Origin: Draconibacterium orientale
Lineage (GTDB): Bacteria > Bacteroidota > Bacteroidia > Bacteroidales > JAADGE01
NCBI GenBank assembly: GCA_020718265.1
Contig: DYSM01000058.1
Coordinates: 1-12,648 of the forward strand
Reading direction: 5' to 3'
DNA length: 12,648 bases
The translations under genes were made by a program, and so were the position numbers. Positions within the stretch are counted from its first letter, which is position 1. Each line of letters opens with the position of its first letter. The notes under the pieces were generated by a model that searched no databases, was not told the DNA's origin, and saw only the letters and a list, made by a program, of their open reading frames with translations. Shown here one piece after another: positions 1 through 7,623 of the stretch.

Positions 1-43
1 TGCCCAATGTTGCATAAAAAATTTTACAAAACAAACAAAATTC

Positions 44-51
44 TATCTTTG
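44..51 (+). promoter_or_regulatory. Bacteroidota -7 promoter element for the histidine kinase gene
   Basis: TATCTTTG is an exact match to the Bacteroidota -7 consensus TAnnTTTG and lies 22 bases before the ATG at 74. I see no good -33 TTG at the usual distance; only a T-rich patch at 22-25. Transcription would be expected to start around 56-60, giving a short leader for the ATG at 74 or about 70 bases for the alternative GTG at 128. Confidence 0.5.
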
Positions 52-73
52 AGATGAATTTTACAGAAATCGG

Positions 74-2227
74 ATGCAACCTTTATTGCTATTTTTCTCT
101 CTGTATAGAATTAATTCAATTGTGTTTGTGAAAAAAATCGGCTATTTACTTCTCTGTTTCTGTATGAGTATATCAACGCTGTCGGCACAAGCAACGAGTG
201 ATAGTTTATCTTTACATGATATTGATATACAGCAACTTGAAAAAGAAATCACGGCACTCGAATTGTCTGCGCACATTTTTGCCGAACAAAAAGATTACTC
301 AAACGCAGTTTCGGTATTAGATTCTGCGGTAATGCTGTCCATCCGCACGGAAAACCATAAGAAACAAGCAAGTTTGCTGACATTTCAGGGCGAGATTTAT
401 TGTAAAAACGACCGTTATTTACTCGCCGAACACAGTTTGAAACATGCTCAAAAACTTTTGGTCGAACTAAATACCGATGAAGATTCGGCACTTATCTGTA
501 AAGTTTACAATAATTTAGGAATCATATATCGCAGAAAAGACAACTACGATGAAGCCCTAAAATATCACCTAAATGCAGAAAAAATTGCACGAAAAAAAAA
601 TGAGTTACAACAACATGCTATTTCTCTAAACAGTTTAGGTTTAATACTTGTCCACCAAAAAAACTACGAAGGCGCGCTACGCTATTTTGAAGAAGCCCTT
701 ACTGTGGAAACGCAAACACACAACGAATTAGGTGTTGCAATCAACTTAAATTCAATCGCTTGGGCTTACCAAGAAATAGGTGACTACCATAAAGCAGAAG
801 ATTTCTACAAAAAGGCAGAAGAAGCAAACCGCGAACTAAAAAACAATGAAGGAATCGCAATCTGCCGACGCTATTTAGGAACGCTTTACGTTCTAAAAAA
901 AGATTACAAAACAGCAGCAGAATATTTCAAGAAATCTATCGACTATTTTGAAGAACGAGGCGACACGCGAAACTATTGCCTGACGGCATTTGAATACGCG
1001 AAACTCTTTATCATTCAAGGAAATAACGAGAGTGCCATAGATTTACTGCTGAGCGTAAACGAACTTGCAAGTTCGTTACATCAAAACGATTTGTTGCATG
1101 AATCCTATTTAAAATTATCGAAGATATATGAAAACATTGGAGATAACGCAAAAGCACTCAGGTATTTACAAACTTCAAATATCTATAGCGACAGCATCCA
1201 CAACACCGAAGCGGAACAATTTGCGGAAGAAATTGAAACCAAATACCGTTTGCAGGAAAGTAACGATGAAATTGAATATTTGACAGGTGTAAACGCCGAA
1301 CGTAGAGCATATATCTCTCGAATGCGAATTATCGGCTTCGGACTAATTTTATCGCTCATCGCAGTTGTCATTTTACTTATACGCATTGCAAATAAACGCA
1401 ACAAATTTAGAGAACTTGCACAACAGTTAGAAATCAATAACACCGCAATCGTAACACAAAAAGAATATATTGCCGAACAAAACAGAATGCTCGAACAACA
1501 GACCGAAGAATTACAAAAAATAAATTCGACAAAAGACAAATTTTTCTCAATAATTGCACACGATTTACGCAATCCGTTCAATGCCCTGATTGGCTTTTCT
1601 GATTTATTGACAGAAAATTACGAAAGCTATACCGACGCCGAACGAAAAGAAATCATTCGCACGCTCAACAAATCAGCCCAAAGCGCACACCGCCTGCAGG
1701 ACAACCTGTTCTCGTGGGCACGCTCGCAATCCGGAGCATTGCAAGTGAACCCGGAGCAATTCGATATTCGAGAAATTATTGTCGAAAATATTGAGCAGGC
1801 AAAAATTCGCGCAGCAAACAAGGGTATTTTAATTCACAACAGTATTCCGTTGCGTGAAATCTCAATTTTCGCCGATAAAAATATGATTAACACCGTGATT
1901 CGTAATATTTTAAGCAATGCAGTCAAATTCACAAACTTGGGCGGACACATTGAGCTTTCAGTCGAAAAAAAAGCCGATAACATTGAAATTTCTGTAAAAG
2001 ATAACGGTATAGGAATATCGGACGATGTACAAAAAAAACTCTTCAACCTTGCCGACGGAAACACCCGACGCGGAACGAACAACGAACCCGGCAGTGGTCT
2101 CGGTCTGGTTCTTTGCAGAGAATTTGTGTTGAAAAATAATGGCACAATTCGAGTTAAATCGGCAGTCGGAGCAGGAACAGAATTCAGAGTTTCCCTACCC
2201 CTACATGCTCAGGATAACGCACAATAA
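74..2227 (+). CDS. TPR-containing sensor histidine kinase (orphan)
   Basis: This is a membrane-anchored histidine kinase of 717 residues. It begins with a signal peptide (about residues 19-40, ending LSAQA). A tetratricopeptide region follows, roughly 60-375, with clear repeats near 145-175, 183-213, 223-253 and 263-293. A single membrane helix lies at about 418-437 and a coiled coil at 440-485. The HisKA domain carries the phospho-acceptor H496 in AHDLRNP. The ATPase domain has the N box (N611, N615), G1 DNGIG (643-647) and G2 GSGLGL (673-678). The TPRs should therefore lie in the periplasm and the kinase in the cytoplasm. There is no receiver or DNA-binding domain and no response regulator beside it, so its partner is unknown. 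The start is uncertain: GTG at 128 would give a more standard signal peptide beginning MKKIGYLLL. The kinase assignment is secure; the signal sensed is unknown. Confidence 0.93.
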   Translation: MQPLLLFFSLYRINSIVFVKKIGYLLLCFCMSISTLSAQATSDSLSLHDIDIQQLEKEITALELSAHIFAEQKDYSNAVSVLDSAVMLSIRTENHKKQASLLTFQGEIYCKNDRYLLAEHSLKHAQKLLVELNTDEDSALICKVYNNLGIIYRRKDNYDEALKYHLNAEKIARKKNELQQHAISLNSLGLILVHQKNYEGALRYFEEALTVETQTHNELGVAINLNSIAWAYQEIGDYHKAEDFYKKAEEANRELKNNEGIAICRRYLGTLYVLKKDYKTAAEYFKKSIDYFEERGDTRNYCLTAFEYAKLFIIQGNNESAIDLLLSVNELASSLHQNDLLHESYLKLSKIYENIGDNAKALRYLQTSNIYSDSIHNTEAEQFAEEIETKYRLQESNDEIEYLTGVNAERRAYISRMRIIGFGLILSLIAVVILLIRIANKRNKFRELAQQLEINNTAIVTQKEYIAEQNRMLEQQTEELQKINSTKDKFFSIIAHDLRNPFNALIGFSDLLTENYESYTDAERKEIIRTLNKSAQSAHRLQDNLFSWARSQSGALQVNPEQFDIREIIVENIEQAKIRAANKGILIHNSIPLREISIFADKNMINTVIRNILSNAVKFTNLGGHIELSVEKKADNIEISVKDNGIGISDDVQKKLFNLADGNTRRGTNNEPGSGLGLVLCREFVLKNNGTIRVKSAVGAGTEFRVSLPLHAQDNAQ

Positions 2228-2259
2228 AGCATCTCAAAATAGAAATTTGGAATCTAAAA

Positions 2260-2291
2260 TTGATTTTTCAGCAAACTTTTTCATACATTTG
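2260..2291 (+). promoter_or_regulatory. Promoter of the NagZ/serine hydrolase gene
   Basis: TACATTTG at 2284-2291 matches the Bacteroidota -7 element TAnnTTTG exactly. A TTG at 2260-2262 sits 21 bases upstream, within the usual spacing for the -33 element. Transcription would start near 2297, leaving a leader of about 15 bases before the ATG at 2313. The element suggests this gene has its own promoter rather than depending on read-through from the kinase gene. Confidence 0.55.
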
Positions 2292-2312
2292 CCCTGAAAA
2301 TATTTCTGATTT

Positions 2313-5300
2313 ATGCACAATTCAAAGAAAAAATTCTATCCGCTATCCTACGCCTTTGCCGTTCTGATTCCATTCTCTTTTCTGTTTTTAAACAGTACAC
2401 CTGTTCCTTCTACGCACAGTGTATCAAATAATTTACTCCGAAATCCTGCACTTTCTGCATACAGCGTTTTTTGGGCAGATTCCATATTTAACACACTCTC
2501 GCCTGACGAACGCATCGGACAGCTCTTTATGATAGCTGCTTACCCGAAACAAGGCGCAGAAAATCAAGCGGTTGTAACAAAACTCATCCAAGACTATAAA
2601 ATTGGCGGACTAATCATGTTTCAAAGCGGACCCGTAACGCAGGCAAAACTCACAAACTATTATCAATCCGTTTCAGAAATTCCGCTCATGATTGCCGGCG
2701 ACTACGAATGGGGCTTGTCCATGCGCGTGGACAGCACGGTCGATTATCCGCGCCAAATGCTCATGGGTGCCATGCAGAATGAAAAAATTATTTACGATTT
2801 TGGTGTAGAAACAGCTCGACAATGCAAACGTTTGGGCATTCATATCAATTTCGCGCCGGTAATTGATGTCAATAACAACCCGGCTAACCCTGTGATAAAC
2901 AGCCGTTCGTTTGGCGAAGAAAAGAAAAATGTTGCGCACAAAGGTGCAATGTACATGGCAGGAATGCAAGATTATCGAGTGCTTGCAGTCGGCAAACATT
3001 TTCCCGGACACGGCGACACCGATGTGGATTCGCACTACAATTTACCTGTGATTCCGCACAACATGGCTCGGTTGAACGATTTGGAACTTTATCCGTTCAA
3101 ATACCTTATCAATCACGGACTTGGAGGCGTAATGATGGCACATTTACACATTCCGGCGTTGGATTCTACTCCAAATTCGGCATCAAGTCTGTCAAAACCA
3201 ATTGTAACAGATTTATTAAAAAATAAGCTGGGTTTCAAAGGCTTAGTCTTTACCGATGCGCTCGGAATGCAAGGCATTACGAAATATCACAAACCGGGCG
3301 AAACGGAAGTAAAAGCAATTGGAGCCGGTGTGGACGTGCTGCTCATGCCGCGCAATGTGCCCGAAGCGTTTGCCGCAATAAAACAGGCAATTGCCTACGG
3401 ACGAATTACGCAAGCAGATATAGACCAACGCGTTAAGAAAATTCTTGCCGCAAAAAAATGGTTCGGTTTAAATGAGTATAAACCCATTCCGATTAAAAAT
3501 ATCTACCAAGATTTGAATTCCGATGGCGCCGAACTTCTCAAACGCCGCATTCTCGAATCGTCAGTTACGCTTGCCGTAAATAAAGATGAATTTGTGCCGA
3601 TAAAAAAACTTGACACCGTTTCAATCGCCTCATTATCAATAGGTCGCGGATTAAGAAATTCATTTCAAAACCGATTAAGCGATTATGCAGTCGTGTCGCA
3701 TTTTGCAATCGACAAGGCTGCGGACGCGGCTACTCAAAATGTGTTATTTTCCAAACTAAAAAAATACGAAGTAGTTATTGTCGGGATGCACCAAATGAAC
3801 AACCAACCACCGTATTTCGGTGTAAATCAATCGGATATAGATTTTGTGGAACGACTCGCCGAACACACAAAAGTCGTTTATGCACACTTCGGGAATCCGT
3901 ATGTTTTGGCAATGTTCAAAAAACCGGAAAACTTGCAGGCGGTCGTGGTCGGTTACAACGATTGGGCGGAAACACGTGATTTTGCGGCGCAACTTATCTT
4001 TGGCGGCATACAAGCCGAAGGCAAATTGCCCGTTTCGGCAGGCACATTTTTCAAAGCCGGCATGGGCGAAACCGAAGAACGCATCCGAATGAAATATTCC
4101 GTGCCGGCTGATTTGAAAATCCGAAAAGAAAAACTTGAAGATATTGATTCCGTGATACTTAAAGCCATAGAACTCGGCGCAATGCCCGGCGCAACCGTTA
4201 TGGCAATCAAAGACGGCGTGGTTTTTTACCAAAAATCGTTCGGAAAACACACCTACGAAGGCGATGTAATGAACGAAAATACAGACATTTACGACTTAGC
4301 TTCTGTAACAAAAGTGTCATCAACATTGCCGGCAATCATGCGCCTGTACGAACAGCGCAAAATTGATTTAGACGAAACTCTTTCAAACTATTTGCCCGAA
4401 ACCGAAGGCACAAACAAGGGCAATTTGGTGCTGAAATCCATTTTGGCACATCAGGCGAAGCTTAAAGCGTGGATTCCGTTTTATCTCCGAACGTATTCTG
4501 ACAAAACCAATTACGTGTTAGATACCGCAATTTATTCAACCGTAAAATCGGACAAATATCCGCTCACGGTAGCCGAAAACCTCTATATTACAAAGGCTTA
4601 CGCCGATTCCATGTATCAACGCATTTATGACTCAAAATTGGAGGCTTCCGCAAAATATTTATACAGCGATTTGGGCTTTTATATGTTTTACCGAATGGTC
4701 GAAAATTTAACCAAAGAGAATTTTGACGAGTATTTAGCTCGGAATTTTTACCGCCCGCTCGGAGCTACAACGTTGGGTTTCAAACCATTTGAACGATTTG
4801 AAAAAGCCGGATTCGTGCCTACGGAAAACGACACCAAATACCGTAAACAGCTCTTAGCCGGCTACGTGCACGACTACGGTGCCGCCATGACCGGATGCGT
4901 AAACGGACACGCCGGCTTGTTCTCAAGTGCGAACGATTTGGCAAAATTAATGCAAATGTATCTGCAGTTCGGCGAATACGGCGGCGAACGCTACTTTGAC
5001 GCTTCTACCGTAAAACTCTTTTCATCAAGAGCTTACAAAAAAGGAAACAACCGACGAGGTTTGGGTTTCGACCGTCCGAATTCTGATACAAAAATACCGA
5101 CACAAACGAGCTTCGGGCATTCCGGTTTTACGGGCACGTACGTGTGGATGGACCCTGAATATCAGTTCGTTTACATATTTCTGTCGAACAGAATTTATCC
5201 GGATATTGAGAACAATAAACTCAGTAAATTAGCCGTGCGCGCTACGGTTTTGAAACTATTTTACGAATCGTTTCCGGAGTATCAACGCTCTGAAATTTAA
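2313..5300 (+). CDS. Exported NagZ-like GH3 beta-N-acetylhexosaminidase fused to a beta-lactamase-family serine hydrolase
   Basis: This 995-residue protein has two enzymes in one chain. An N-terminal signal or anchor helix (about 11-30) implies export. Residues about 60-385 form the GH3 barrel with the NagZ signature KHFPGHGDT (228-236), the Asp-His pair of DSH (D239, H241) that serves as acid/base in NagZ enzymes, and the probable nucleophile D315 in FTDALGM. Residues about 400-590 look like a GH3 C-terminal alpha/beta domain, ending with GKLPVSAG. Residues about 605-990 are a class C beta-lactamase/penicillin-binding-like module with SVTK (S664, K667), YSD (Y784) and HSG (936-938) in place of KTG. 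The GH3 part probably removes N-acetylglucosamine from peptidoglycan fragments. The second part may be a peptidase, amidase or esterase; its substrate is not evident. Similar fusions are known in Bacteroidota. The stop overlaps the convergent kinase gene by 4 bases. Confidence 0.93.
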   Translation: MHNSKKKFYPLSYAFAVLIPFSFLFLNSTPVPSTHSVSNNLLRNPALSAYSVFWADSIFNTLSPDERIGQLFMIAAYPKQGAENQAVVTKLIQDYKIGGLIMFQSGPVTQAKLTNYYQSVSEIPLMIAGDYEWGLSMRVDSTVDYPRQMLMGAMQNEKIIYDFGVETARQCKRLGIHINFAPVIDVNNNPANPVINSRSFGEEKKNVAHKGAMYMAGMQDYRVLAVGKHFPGHGDTDVDSHYNLPVIPHNMARLNDLELYPFKYLINHGLGGVMMAHLHIPALDSTPNSASSLSKPIVTDLLKNKLGFKGLVFTDALGMQGITKYHKPGETEVKAIGAGVDVLLMPRNVPEAFAAIKQAIAYGRITQADIDQRVKKILAAKKWFGLNEYKPIPIKNIYQDLNSDGAELLKRRILESSVTLAVNKDEFVPIKKLDTVSIASLSIGRGLRNSFQNRLSDYAVVSHFAIDKAADAATQNVLFSKLKKYEVVIVGMHQMNNQPPYFGVNQSDIDFVERLAEHTKVVYAHFGNPYVLAMFKKPENLQAVVVGYNDWAETRDFAAQLIFGGIQAEGKLPVSAGTFFKAGMGETEERIRMKYSVPADLKIRKEKLEDIDSVILKAIELGAMPGATVMAIKDGVVFYQKSFGKHTYEGDVMNENTDIYDLASVTKVSSTLPAIMRLYEQRKIDLDETLSNYLPETEGTNKGNLVLKSILAHQAKLKAWIPFYLRTYSDKTNYVLDTAIYSTVKSDKYPLTVAENLYITKAYADSMYQRIYDSKLEASAKYLYSDLGFYMFYRMVENLTKENFDEYLARNFYRPLGATTLGFKPFERFEKAGFVPTENDTKYRKQLLAGYVHDYGAAMTGCVNGHAGLFSSANDLAKLMQMYLQFGEYGGERYFDASTVKLFSSRAYKKGNNRRGLGFDRPNSDTKIPTQTSFGHSGFTGTYVWMDPEYQFVYIFLSNRIYPDIENNKLSKLAVRATVLKLFYESFPEYQRSEI

Positions 5301-6223
5301 GCGAGTTTGTATTTTTGCGCAAACTCCTCCGACACATAATTGTCGTAGTGCATACACACATGCCCCGAAAATTGAATCGAATTTTTAATTAAAATGTCCC
5401 AACTTTCTTTCGTAAGTTCGTGTGCCGAAGTGAACGTTATATTGTTGGCTATCAGCGTATAACCGATGCCTGCCATAAACGTATCGCCGGCACCGATTGT
5501 GCTCACGGGGTGAATTGCCAACGCATCGTAATGGTCGGAAATTTGTGGTGTGTGCAACCAAACTCCGTGCCTGTTTGCCGTATAAATCAGCGCGGCATCG
5601 GTAATATTTTTCAATTCCTCGAATGTGGACGGTGCATTATCGGTTCCGAAAATATTCAAAAAATCTTCGTCCGAGCCTTTTACAATGTGCGAAAGCTCCA
5701 TATTTTTCAGAATCATGGGCTTCAACGACGGCAATTCGTGACGGTGCGCGGCACGAAAATTTGGGTCGTAAACAATAATTGCACCGGCAGCTCTTGAGCG
5801 TTCAATAAATTTGATAAGCTCGCCGTGGAGTTCAGGTTTTATAGCATAAAACGAACCGAAAAGCACCACATCATCTTTTTTAATTTCCGGATAATTCAGA
5901 TGTGCTGCGCCTTCTTTACGAATTTTGTAGAACGAATATTCGGCATTATTTGCACTGTCCAGAAAAGCCAAAGCCAAACGCGACAAAGCATTGGTGTAGG
6001 TGTAAATATAATCGGTGTTTACGCCGTTTTTGTTGAGAAATTTGACAATGTAACGACCGATAACGTCGTCTGCCAAATCGCCCACAAGCGAAACATCCGC
6101 GCCAAGCCGCCCAAGCGAAACCGAAGTATTCAGCAACGCGCCGCCGGGCTTAGCCGCCACGGGTTGTTCATCTTTAAAAATAATGTCATAAATAGTCTCG
6201 CCGATGGTGTAGATTTTTCGCAT
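5297..6223 (-). CDS. PfkB-family carbohydrate kinase (fructokinase-like)
   Basis: This is a 308-residue cytoplasmic ribokinase/PfkB-family enzyme that transfers phosphate from ATP to a sugar or nucleoside hydroxyl. The first family signature is in the glycine-rich segment at about 27-52, including GGALLNTSVSLGRLGADVSL. The second is STIGAGDTF (241-249), with D247 as the likely catalytic base in the anion-hole motif GAGD. DPNFR (153-157) also fits the family. Length is typical. I chose the ATG at 6223 because the protein then begins MRKIYTIGET, the usual start next to the first beta strand. Reading on to a TTG at 6274 would add 17 residues unlike the family. The substrate cannot be read from sequence; fructose is the common guess. 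It converges on the NagZ-like gene with a 4-base overlap of stop codons. Confidence 0.9.
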   Translation of the reverse strand: MRKIYTIGETIYDIIFKDEQPVAAKPGGALLNTSVSLGRLGADVSLVGDLADDVIGRYIVKFLNKNGVNTDYIYTYTNALSRLALAFLDSANNAEYSFYKIRKEGAAHLNYPEIKKDDVVLFGSFYAIKPELHGELIKFIERSRAAGAIIVYDPNFRAAHRHELPSLKPMILKNMELSHIVKGSDEDFLNIFGTDNAPSTFEELKNITDAALIYTANRHGVWLHTPQISDHYDALAIHPVSTIGAGDTFMAGIGYTLIANNITFTSAHELTKESWDILIKNSIQFSGHVCMHYDNYVSEEFAQKYKLA

Positions 6224-6255
6224 AAACAGAAATTTTGAACATGAATTTATGCGCG

Positions 6256-6263
6256 CAAATATC
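6256..6263 (-). promoter_or_regulatory. Possible -7 element for the PfkB kinase gene
   Basis: On the minus strand GATATTTG matches TAnnTTTG at all but the first fixed base, 32 bases upstream of the ATG at 6223. No -33 TTG is found at normal spacing. It lies downstream of the alternative TTG start at 6274, which would agree with the shorter protein. Weak on its own. Confidence 0.25.
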
Positions 6264-6362
6264 CGTTTTTTCAACTTAATATGAAAATTTACATCAAAGA
6301 TTTAATAATCATTTAGCATTAGAAAAACATAAAAAACATAAATCTCTAATAGCAAGGTTATT

Positions 6363-6402
6363 AAAAAAAATGAAATTAGCAAACAAGCGTTCACTAATTT
6401 CA
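6363..6402 (-). terminator. Rho-independent terminator of the porP-like gene
   Basis: Read on the minus strand, TGAAATTAG (6394-6402) and CTAATTTCA (6371-6379) form a 9-bp stem with a 14-base loop. A run of eight T follows at 6363-6370. It begins about 27 bases after the stop codon at 6430, so it fits termination of this gene before the PfkB kinase gene. The stem is AT-rich, so its strength is moderate. Confidence 0.6.
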
Positions 6403-6429
6403 GTCTATAATTTCGTTAAAAAAAACGTA

Positions 6430-7500
6430 TTAAAATGCCGGACAAGGAATAATCGTGTGCATATCGCGCAGATTACCACCATTTTTATTAAATTTGTAAA
6501 CCAAAGAAATCTCATGCGAACCGCCGGTATGATTTAACAATCGGGAAACTGTTACGTCAAAACTGTATCCGATGCTGACATCGTTTTTCAATTTTACGCC
6601 GACAAGTACAATAAGTGCATCAATATTTTCGTAATTATCGCCGGAGCCGGCAGCAAAACCTTTAATCGGAATTCCGCGAAACCATGCACCGAGCACCAAC
6701 GGATCGCGCTCCCAATACGCGCCCAAATCAAGCTGATCTGTGCCGCCTTGGTAGCGGTAGTGTCCCACAAAATTTACGCTCTCCTGCTCTCGACCATATC
6801 GAACACGCTGCATTCTGGATTGTTTATTCTTGAGCGGAATTTTTGCACCGCCAAAAACGGAAACTTTCATAACCACATTCGCATCACCGGCGGTTAAACT
6901 TTGGTTCGGAGTAAGCAAGTGGTCCATCGTAAAACCACCCCAATACGTTTCATTGTAAGCTAATGCAGAGCCGGTTAAATCTAAATATCCCACGCTTTCT
7001 GCGGGTACGGGTTGCGTTGTGTATCCGCCTGTGGTATTTCCGTTTGCAAGCAATTGGTCTATAAAAGTTAAATCGCCAAAATTGAGGGCGCGTTGCGAAA
7101 ATTTGAGCTGTATTCCGGGACGAATAAACCACTCGTTGTTCTTATAGCCGCGCTTTTCGCCAAGTTTTATGCGATATGCGTATTGCAAACCGGCTTCGGT
7201 TAGGCTTAATTTTCCGGTTCCGGCTTGGTCTCGAAACAGTAAAACGCCCACGCCGCTCTTGGCTCGTCGAAAATAATGGTCGCCCGCAGCCGCAAACGAA
7301 ACGAACGTTCCGGGAATTTTGGACCATTGGTCTCTATAATTTAGCGACAGCCTCGAACCTTCCGTGTAACCGGCAAACGACGGTGCCATAGTCATCGGGG
7401 TAGAAAAAAATTGGGAAAAATGCGTAATTTGCGCATTTACCTTTTTTGTAGCCGCTCCCGACAAGACCATGATAACCAATATGATAACTGCTTTTTTCAA
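6430..7500 (-). CDS. PorP/SprF family type IX secretion-associated membrane protein
   Basis: This 356-residue protein has a signal peptide (1-24, ending VNAQ), then the characteristic N-terminus of the PorP/SprF family: ITHFSQFF, the APSFAG segment (39-44, usually NPxxAG) and YRDQW (55-59). The rest alternates as expected of an outer-membrane beta barrel, with a VYKF strand near the end and the family-typical last residues CPAF. Members of the family act with type IX secretion or gliding motility, often beside a large secreted adhesin that they help export or anchor. No such partner is present here, so this is an isolated copy of unknown client. The start is a TTG: an in-frame stop lies five codons upstream, and no earlier in-frame start gives the lysines of the signal peptide. 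The TTG overlaps the TGA of a 7-codon reading frame (see findings). Confidence 0.88.
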   Translation of the reverse strand: MKKAVIILVIMVLSGAATKKVNAQITHFSQFFSTPMTMAPSFAGYTEGSRLSLNYRDQWSKIPGTFVSFAAAGDHYFRRAKSGVGVLLFRDQAGTGKLSLTEAGLQYAYRIKLGEKRGYKNNEWFIRPGIQLKFSQRALNFGDLTFIDQLLANGNTTGGYTTQPVPAESVGYLDLTGSALAYNETYWGGFTMDHLLTPNQSLTAGDANVVMKVSVFGGAKIPLKNKQSRMQRVRYGREQESVNFVGHYRYQGGTDQLDLGAYWERDPLVLGAWFRGIPIKGFAAGSGDNYENIDALIVLVGVKLKNDVSIGYSFDVTVSRLLNHTGGSHEISLVYKFNKNGGNLRDMHTIIPCPAF

Positions 7501-7623
7501 TGTCCCGATTTTTTACGCATAACCTAATAACGTTCTTTTTCAAAAAAAAATTATCCGCTCATGCAACTGTTTTACACTTATTTTAGTCTTGCAAATTAAA
7601 TACCGTTTTTGCAATAATACAAC

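Noticed and set aside
3756..4250. A 164-codon open frame on the minus strand inside the NagZ/serine hydrolase gene
   Set aside because: It is antisense to strongly conserved coding sequence, and its translation is rich in Phe, His and Cys with no recognisable domain: a codon mirror of the real gene.
6224..6274. N-terminal extension of the PfkB kinase to a TTG codon
   Set aside because: The extra 17 residues do not resemble the family, the start would be TTG, and the ATG at 6223 gives the expected first strand.
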